Of a stretch of DNA of 64,000 nucleotides, positions 58,784-64,000 are shown piece by piece. A model generated the notes under the pieces. It saw only the letters and a program-made list of their open reading frames with translations. It did not search any database and was not told the origin of the DNA. Each line of letters begins with the position of its first letter. The first letter of the stretch is position 1. This DNA comes from Paenibacillus andongensis (GTDB lineage: Bacteria; Bacillota; Bacilli; Paenibacillales; NBRC-103111): assembly GCF_025369935.1 (NCBI RefSeq), contig NZ_CP104467.1, forward strand, positions 321,501-385,500. The letters run 5' to 3'. The translations under genes were made by a program, and so were the position numbers.

Positions 58784-59308
58784 ATGACACAGGTACAAGA
58801 ACGCACAGGGGTAGCAACAGTTGGAGGAAATCCAGTTACCTTGCTGGGACCAGAGATTAAGGTTGGCGATCAAGCGCCAGATTTTAAGGTAAATAAGGAT
58901 TTGATGACAGAGGTAAGCCTATCGGATTATGCAGGCAAAGTGAAGTTGATTTCGGTCGTCCCTTCCGTGGATACAGGTACATGCGATGCACAGACGCGGC
59001 GCTTCAATGTGGAAGCAGATAAGCTTGGGGATAATGTCGTCATTTTGACAATTTCGGTGGATCTTCCTTTTGCGCTGAGTCGTTTCTGCGGGGCTGCAGG
59101 CATTGATAAAGTCCAAACCTTGTCTGATTATAAAAGCCGCGCTTTCGGTCAAGCGTATGGTGTCTTGATTAAAGAGATTCAGCTCGATCAGCGTGCGATA
59201 TTCATCTTGGATGAGAACAATACGGTTCGTTATGTGGAGTATTTAACGGAGATGAAGGAGCATCCAAATTATGATGCGGCTTTAGAGGCTTTGAAGGAAC
59301 TTGTGTAA
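58784..59308 (+). CDS. tpx: Thiol peroxidase Tpx
   Basis: A 174-residue atypical 2-Cys peroxiredoxin. Peroxidatic C67 lies in VPSVDTGTCDAQTRRF, resolving C102 in SRFCGAAG. AGGAGG precedes the ATG. It reduces H2O2 and lipid hydroperoxides with electrons from thioredoxin. It is cotranscribed with, or follows closely, trxA. Confidence 0.94.
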   Translation: MTQVQERTGVATVGGNPVTLLGPEIKVGDQAPDFKVNKDLMTEVSLSDYAGKVKLISVVPSVDTGTCDAQTRRFNVEADKLGDNVVILTISVDLPFALSRFCGAAGIDKVQTLSDYKSRAFGQAYGVLIKEIQLDQRAIFILDENNTVRYVEYLTEMKEHPNYDAALEALKELV

Positions 59309-59312
59309 AGAA

Positions 59313-59348
59313 AAGAGAGCAGCATTCCCTATGGGGATTGCTGCTCTT
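59313..59348. terminator. Terminator after tpx
   Basis: AGAGCAGCATTCCC / GGGGATTGCTGCTCT stem followed by TATTATT; also near the end of the convergent helicase gene. Confidence 0.8.
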
Positions 59349-59361
59349 ATTATTTGTGGGG

Positions 59362-61692
59362 TCAACGAGTGAGCGTAACCATGCGGCTGCCCTTGACCAT
59401 GGCTGCGCTGCACAAGGGGCACGCCTTCGCCGCAAGCTTCGCTTCCTGCGGCGAAGAGATGCGCGACCAGGCCTTGCAGCCGGCCTGCTCGCAGATCCAC
59501 GCCGCGACCCGCTCAGTCGCGGCGGCGGGCTTCCCAGCAGCGGCCGGGCGCCGCGCCGCTGCTGAACCCACAGCCGCAGCAGGCTTGCGGCTCTCTAACA
59601 AGTCCGCTCCAGGGAACGCGGACAGCAGGAAGCGGGAAGGCTCCGCCTTCTTCCCGCGATAGAACGCCGGCGAGCTGATCAGCAGCTCCGCCTTGGCGCG
59701 CGTGACCGCGACGTAGGCGAGTCGCCGTTCTTCCTCCAGCGCGGCGGTTCCCTTGTCGCGCCCAACAACCCCAGCCATCTTCACATCGTCCAGATGGCTG
59801 GCATCGAGTGCCGTGCTATGCGGCATATTGCCCTCAATCGCACAGAGCAAGTACACGATCGGGAACTCCAGTCCCTTCGATTTATGAATCGTCATGAGCG
59901 AAATTTTATTCGCGAATTGATCTTTTTGGAGCCGACTCATTTCGGTGCGTTTTTCCGCGACCTCATGGATAAAATAAAGAAATTGCTCCACACTATCGAA
60001 CCGCTTGGCGGAAGATTCCAGCTCGTCCAGCGTTTCCTTCAGCATCTCTCTGTGATGCGTCAGCTTGCTGCGCTTGTTCGTCTCTAGGAAAGCATCATAG
60101 AAATCCTTGCGAATCGCCTGAACCGCTTCGAGTGGCTTCATATCAGCAAGCGATTTAAGGAGTCGAATGCGACTTTTCAGCTTTTCTTTCTGAAAATCTT
60201 TCAGCTGCGGCAGACCGAGCAGGTGGATGAGCGGCCACTTTTTCGCCTGAATCGCTTCCTGATCTTGAATAATCCGCATGCCTTGGTCTCGTCCTATATA
60301 TAATGAAGGGAGGACACCTTCTATCGCTTCGAAATTGCGCCGCTCATGGGCAAGCCTTAAGTGATCAATAATCGGCTTCACCATCCACTGATCGTAGAAG
60401 GAGTCATTGCTTCCGTAGTCCACAAAGGGCAGATTATGAAGAATCAACTGCTCAATAATCGCCCGACTGTTGCTGGCTGTCCGATACAAAATAGCGAAAT
60501 CGCCATATTGGCTGCCACCCTCGGCTACTTTAATCCGAATGTCGTTAATTAACCAATCGGCCTCGTCATCGCTATTCATGGGTTTCACGTACTGCGGCTT
60601 CCGATCACTTTCCTTCGTGGCAAGGAGGGTCTTCGACTTCCGCTGCACGTTGTGTTTGATAATGGCATTCCCCAGACCGACGATGCTTGAAGTAGAACGG
60701 TAATTAATATCAAGAGTGACCGTCTTGGCAGCAGGATACTTTTCATGGAACTGTAGAATAAATTCATTTCGCGCCCCATTAAACGAATAAATCGTCTGGT
60801 CATCGTCACCAACGACCATCAAATTCTCGTGATTCTTTGCAATCATTTGAATGATTTCGTATTGCACGGTATTCGTATCCTGAAACTCATCGACGCTGAT
60901 ATAAGTGAATTTTCGCTGCAGCGAGCGCAGGACATCGGCATTTTGCTGCAATAAGTGGTAGGCTTTGATCAAAATATCATCAAAATCAATCTTCTGCTGC
61001 TCCATTTTCCACTGCTCATACTGCATGAAAATCCGCTTCACTTCTTTATCTTCTTCTGTTCCTTCAGGGAGGTCTTCGATATCGATCAGCTGCATTTTAT
61101 AAGAAGAAAGCAAGGAAATGAGCACTTCGGGTTGGTAGGTATCCTGCAGCCCCATGCCTAGCATGATGCGCTTGAAGACAATTTGCTGATAGCGGCTATC
61201 GCTCAGAATTTCTTGTTGTAAGCCGTTCATTCGCAATAATCTTAGGCAAAAAGCGTGAAATGTCCGAACCTGCATCGTATTGGTCATACTATGATCAAGG
61301 CCTGGCATGGATGTGAGGCGTTCCCTCATCTCTTCGGCTGCTTTTTTCGAAAAAGTAATCAACAATAAATTCGACGGATGAACCCGGTGCACACGCAGTA
61401 AATAAGCGACTCGGCACACCAAAACAGTTGTTTTCCCGGAACCGGCTCCAGCCAGGGTAAGTAAGGGGCCTTTGAAATGGCGCACAGCTTGAACCTGCGC
61501 TTCATTCAGTAGAATCTGATTATTTTCCAAGTCGCGGAAAAAGTAAGCGTCACGATCGCTATCTGACACAAAATCGGAACTAGTCGTTAAAAGCGCCATA
61601 CGCGCATGCGGAATTGGCCGCTCTATGGTTTGTTTCGTGCCTAATGGTGTAGGGTAAATAGAAAGAGAAGTCAAATTGATCACCTGTTTCAT
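59362..61692 (-). CDS. UvrD/Rep-type DNA helicase with C-terminal Cys cluster
   Basis: A 776-residue superfamily 1A helicase. Walker A LAGAGSGKTT, motif Ia LLITFSKKAAEEM, motif II VDEFQDTN, motif III VVGDDDQTIYSFNGA, motif IV LDINYRS, motif V MTIHKSKGLEF and motif VI LAYVAVTRAK are all present. An Ala-rich linker leads to a tail with CEQAGC and CPLC that may bind zinc. It differs from PcrA, which lies with ligA in Bacillales. The start is uncertain; an internal ATG (residue 32) is possible. Confidence 0.88.
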   Translation of the reverse strand: MKQVINLTSLSIYPTPLGTKQTIERPIPHARMALLTTSSDFVSDSDRDAYFFRDLENNQILLNEAQVQAVRHFKGPLLTLAGAGSGKTTVLVCRVAYLLRVHRVHPSNLLLITFSKKAAEEMRERLTSMPGLDHSMTNTMQVRTFHAFCLRLLRMNGLQQEILSDSRYQQIVFKRIMLGMGLQDTYQPEVLISLLSSYKMQLIDIEDLPEGTEEDKEVKRIFMQYEQWKMEQQKIDFDDILIKAYHLLQQNADVLRSLQRKFTYISVDEFQDTNTVQYEIIQMIAKNHENLMVVGDDDQTIYSFNGARNEFILQFHEKYPAAKTVTLDINYRSTSSIVGLGNAIIKHNVQRKSKTLLATKESDRKPQYVKPMNSDDEADWLINDIRIKVAEGGSQYGDFAILYRTASNSRAIIEQLILHNLPFVDYGSNDSFYDQWMVKPIIDHLRLAHERRNFEAIEGVLPSLYIGRDQGMRIIQDQEAIQAKKWPLIHLLGLPQLKDFQKEKLKSRIRLLKSLADMKPLEAVQAIRKDFYDAFLETNKRSKLTHHREMLKETLDELESSAKRFDSVEQFLYFIHEVAEKRTEMSRLQKDQFANKISLMTIHKSKGLEFPIVYLLCAIEGNMPHSTALDASHLDDVKMAGVVGRDKGTAALEEERRLAYVAVTRAKAELLISSPAFYRGKKAEPSRFLLSAFPGADLLESRKPAAAVGSAAARRPAAAGKPAAATERVAAWICEQAGCKAWSRISSPQEAKLAAKACPLCSAAMVKGSRMVTLTR

Positions 61693-61752
61693 AGCAATAC
61701 TGGACTACCTATTCTATCACATTTATTGACTGATGAAAGGACCTATATACAT

Positions 61753-62616
61753 ATGGGGATATCTTACTTAAAATTGCTTTGGACTCAATTCGAGAAGCAC
61801 GATGCCACGGGGCTTGCTGCCCAATGCGCTTACTATTTTCTGCTATCGCTGTTTCCCTTTCTACTCTTCATTTTGAGTTTATTAGGGTATTTGCCATTTA
61901 CGTCGGATGATGTCATAGGACTCATTAAAGAATATATTCCGGGGGCCGTCGCCGGTTGGCTCGAGGAAATGCTTAGCAATCTGCTTGATGTAAAAAGAGG
62001 AGGCGCACTTTCCTTCGGGTTAATATTGGCTTTGGTGAGTGCCAGCGCAGCGATGAATGCGATCGTCATTGCTGTTAACAAAGCTTACGGGCTGCCGGAG
62101 CGCAAAAGCTTCATACACTCGCGTTTTCTCGCTGTGATGCTAACGCTGGGCATGCTCATTGTCATCGCTTCAGCACTGCTGCTCAGCGTGTTTGGCCATT
62201 GGATTGGGGATTGGACGCTTGCCCACATTCCGATATCAACGAAACATGTGGCTTTGTGGAATAACCTGCGCTGGATTGTGAACTTTATCATCATATTTGT
62301 GGTTTTCATCGGCATCTACTATATAGCGCCTAATACATGTCTGACCTGCAAAAGCGTCCTTCCTGGAGCGATTTTCGCGGCAGTTGGGTGGCAATTAACA
62401 TCCTTCGGCTTCTCCTTCTATGTCAACAATTTCACCAACTACAGCGCCACTTATGGCAGTGTCGGGGGAATCATCGTGCTCATGACGTGGTTCTATATTT
62501 CGGCGCTCATCATTATCATCGGCGGTGAAATTAATGCGATTAGGCATGTGAAGAATCAGATTCATAGGGTGCCATTAGATAAAAAGGATACGACAACGAA
62601 TAAAAACCGAATCTGA
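61753..62616 (+). CDS. YihY/BrkB family membrane protein
   Basis: A 287-residue protein with six membrane segments. GLAAQCAYYFLLSLFPFLLF, GGALSFGLILALVSASAAMN and TYGSVGGIIVLMTWFYISAL are YihY/BrkB (formerly called ribonuclease BN) signatures; it is not a nuclease. ATG 61753 is preceded by GAAAGGA at 11 nt; the frame extends to TTG 61726. Divergent from the helicase gene. Function unknown, probably transport or envelope. Confidence 0.85.
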   Translation: MGISYLKLLWTQFEKHDATGLAAQCAYYFLLSLFPFLLFILSLLGYLPFTSDDVIGLIKEYIPGAVAGWLEEMLSNLLDVKRGGALSFGLILALVSASAAMNAIVIAVNKAYGLPERKSFIHSRFLAVMLTLGMLIVIASALLLSVFGHWIGDWTLAHIPISTKHVALWNNLRWIVNFIIIFVVFIGIYYIAPNTCLTCKSVLPGAIFAAVGWQLTSFGFSFYVNNFTNYSATYGSVGGIIVLMTWFYISALIIIIGGEINAIRHVKNQIHRVPLDKKDTTTNKNRI

Positions 62617-62642
62617 TTGATGGTCAGAGACGGTTTTTTGTT
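62604..62642 (+). terminator. Terminator after the YihY gene
   Basis: AAAAACCG...CGGTTTTTT stem with an inner TCTGA/TCAGA pair. Confidence 0.7.
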
Positions 62643-62672
62643 CTTGTATAGGGAATTAAGATTTTCGTTATC

Positions 62673-62704
62673 TGTGGATAAATTGTGGATAAAATTGTGG
62701 ATAA
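62673..62704 (-). other. Cluster of three perfect DnaA boxes
   Basis: TGTGGATAA occurs at 62673-62681, 62684-62692 and 62696-62704, all in the same orientation (TTATCCACA on the minus strand), with starts 11 and 12 bp apart. The cluster lies in non-coding DNA beside an rlmH relic. Confidence 0.7.
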
Positions 62705-62822
62705 GTGATTTGTCACCCGCAGGGTGAGTTTGTTCTTTGGGCGCGGAAGAAAAAACCTCGACTGGATGAAATTGATTGGATTACATTCAATGATGTCTCA
62801 TGACATCGGCGATTCTCGGTTT

Positions 62823-62995
62823 ATGCATATACAGATATTAACCGTAGGGAAATGAAGGAGCGCTATCTCGTGAACGGGATAGCGGAGTATGTGAAGCGCC
62901 TTGGGCCGTATGCCTAGGTGCTGATGCGGCTGGTGCTGGTGGAGCAGATTTATCACGCGATGCGGATAAATCGCGGGGAACCGTATCACAAGTGA
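62823..62995 (+). pseudogene. rlmH: rlmH relic with frameshift and large internal deletion
   Basis: Starts MHIQILTVGK, then after one lost base near 62853 continues KERYLVNGIAEYVKRLGPYA, the N-terminus of RlmH (23S rRNA pseudouridine-1915 methyltransferase). A TAG at 62915 follows, and the same frame then reads LMRLVLVEQIYHAMRINRGE, the RlmH C-terminus, to the stop at 62993. About 100 central codons of the normal ~159 are missing, including the SAM-binding knot. It cannot encode active enzyme; a functional copy must be elsewhere. Confidence 0.85.
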
Positions 62996-63053
62996 CGCAA
63001 ATTTTTAGGAGAGCTCTAAGCGGGGAGCTCGATAGGGAAAGTGAGATATAGCC

Positions 63054-63689
63054 TTATTTATTCGTGTAAGAAGCGAAAGAACCTGCTAGAATTGCGCCCA
63101 TAACCGTAGCGACAATATAAACCCACATATAGTCGTATGTTCCCGAGACAATAGCCGGCGCAGTGATCGAGCTGGATTCATTGAAGCACCGCTGATCGGT
63201 CCGGCGAACAAAGCCTCTAAGCCGACCATCCCTCCGATTGCTATACCAGCAACCCTTTTACAGTTTCTCCATGAACTATTGATAGCGGAATGACCAGCAT
63301 AAGAGCGAGAGAAAGAAAGAATTCCAACATAAATGATTGCTCCCATGACCGCTTGGAAGCGTAGCTCCTAGATGAGCGATGTTCCCGAACAACCCAAGCA
63401 ATACGGAACTTGCCAATATCGCGCCAGCTATTTGCGTACTAAGATACCCAATTGTCGTTATAGCGTCGATATCACCGCATATCAAGAAAACAACCATAAC
63501 CGCCGGATTAAAGTGAGCCCCTGAAATATGACCAACTGCATAAATTAGAACTACCACAATGAGGCCAAATGTTATTGCGATGCTGATGTGTGGAATAAGA
63601 TCTGTCAAGCTATTGACCATAACCGCACCTGTCCCCGTAAATACCAACATGAATATTCCGATAAATTCAGCTAATAAGCATCTCTGCAT
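63054..63689 (-). pseudogene. Aquaporin/MIP channel gene with three single-base losses
   Basis: The first 100 codons are intact, with ISGAHFNPAVMVV (first NPA). Near 63349 one base is missing and the frame shifts to read SWEQSFMLEFFLSLALMLVI. Near 63251 a second base is lost, then AGIAIGGMVGLEALFAGPIS and GASMNPARS (second NPA). Near 63162 a third is lost, then APAIVSGTYDYMWVYIVATV to the stop at 63054. Restoring three bases gives a full six-helix MIP channel. This is either a young pseudogene or sequencing error; the decayed rlmH next door favours true decay. Confidence 0.8.
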
Positions 63690-63819
63690 AACTATGTTAA
63701 TAAACTCCGCTTTTTAATAGGACATCTAAACGTATTCTTTTTAGTTAAGGCCCCTAAAAACCGAATGCGAAACGTTCCTAGACTACTGAATGGGGAAGGT
63801 CCTCAATGAAAATGATTCC
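63690..63819. other. Spacer with an IS-end-like sequence
   Basis: TAAGGCCCCTAAAAACCG at 63746-63763 resembles the IS3 element's right-end repeat TAGGCCCCCTAAAACCGG but no transposase lies next to it in the window. Confidence 0.35.
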
Positions 63820-63999
63820 TTAGCTTTTCGAAATCGCTTCGCCTAATTGTTCGTTGGTCAACGCTTGACCACCAATGCCCCATGCTCCATCGACTGCATG
63901 AATAACGTTGATCCAGATGTGCTCTTTCGGTAAATTTCCACCTGACATTTCATGAATGATGTCGGTCGCTTCTGCGAAAAACCCCTGTTGAATTTCTCG
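63820..63999 (-). CDS. Tautomerase-family protein, C-terminal part
   Basis: The gene enters from the right edge. The visible 59 residues include QQGFFAEATDIIHEMSGGN, EHIWINVIHAVDGAWGIGG and NEQLGEAISKS, typical of the end of 4-oxalocrotonate tautomerase-like proteins that are about 120 residues long. The catalytic N-terminal Pro would lie outside the window. No terminator was seen before the aquaporin relic. Confidence 0.7.
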   Translation of the reverse strand, partial: REIQQGFFAEATDIIHEMSGGNLPKEHIWINVIHAVDGAWGIGGQALTNEQLGEAISKS

Positions 64000-64000
64000 G

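Noticed and set aside
62798..62989. 63-codon minus-strand frame over the rlmH relic
   Set aside because: It is the antisense of recognisable RlmH N- and C-terminal sequence.

Overview
The window reads as chromosomal DNA of a Paenibacillus-like member of the Bacillota. The basis is strong Shine-Dalgarno sites with frequent TTG/GTG starts, the conserved order secG - carboxylesterase - rnr - smpB - ssrA, a PdaA-type spore-cortex deacetylase, a DUF3231 protein, TrxB/TrxA/Tpx and YfiZ/YfhA-like siderophore permeases. This is judged from protein and synteny recognition only; no database search was possible.

Layout. (1) 1-5.2 kb: an AT-rich cluster of three tandem tyrosine recombinases (the first cut by the window edge) plus a coiled-coil protein, resembling the transposition module of Tn554/recombinase-trio elements. 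(2) 5.7-15.1 kb: a metal and toxic-ion block. It holds an ABC exporter, a chromate operon (chrA plus ChrB split into two genes), a TVP38-like membrane protein, a CsoR-type repressor with a His-rich tail, a methyltransferase-like protein, a MATE exporter and a YcnI/HupE/small His-Met peptide operon. The ABC and MATE genes have sigma-A-like promoters whose 17-bp spacers are filled by the same C-tract/G-tract palindrome, so the CsoR protein between them is the obvious candidate regulator. (3) 15.3-21.4 kb: small secreted proteins, a CNNM/CorC-type protein, TerB and TerD, then a divergent pair of a DGQHR (DndB-like) protein and an XRE regulator with palindromes between them. (4) 21.6-27.6 kb: a broken M50-like gene, then the conserved secG-est-rnr-smpB-ssrA core. 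(5) 27.6-31.3 kb: tmRNA 3'-end sequence recurs downstream, bracketing an HNH gene and, with a shorter third copy, an amino-acid ABC operon.

(6) 31.5-44 kb: mixed genes, including a GH114-like lipoprotein, a probable Pyr4/PaxB-family membrane terpene cyclase homologue, an EamA transporter, a two-component system divergent from a secreted protein, a Doc/AbrB toxin-antitoxin pair with an altered Doc motif, a secreted coiled-coil protein behind a long leader hairpin, and a small (p)ppGpp synthetase. (7) 44-52.8 kb: an unusual nucleotide-transporter-HEAT-tandem cNMP-domain fusion, then a Fur-boxed siderophore uptake operon with an AraC regulator. (8) 53.0-54.4 kb: an IS3-family element inserted in the loop of a hairpin that belongs to a ~250-bp repeat also present, inverted and intact, at 28.4 kb. 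(9) 54.7-62.6 kb: DUF1761, NarL-type regulator, pdaA, trxB-trxA-tpx, a UvrD-like helicase and a YihY protein. (10) 62.6-64 kb: three perfect DnaA boxes, an rlmH relic with a large internal deletion, an aquaporin-like pseudogene with three single-base losses, and a cut-off tautomerase gene.

Linked functions: NADPH -> TrxB -> TrxA -> Tpx forms a peroxide-reducing chain; SmpB, tmRNA and RNase R form the trans-translation/RNA-decay set; CsoR, YcnI and the His/Met peptide point to copper handling. Long gene-poor stretches are 5190-5704, 28222-28945, 35194-35524, 47702-47948 and 56007-56414.
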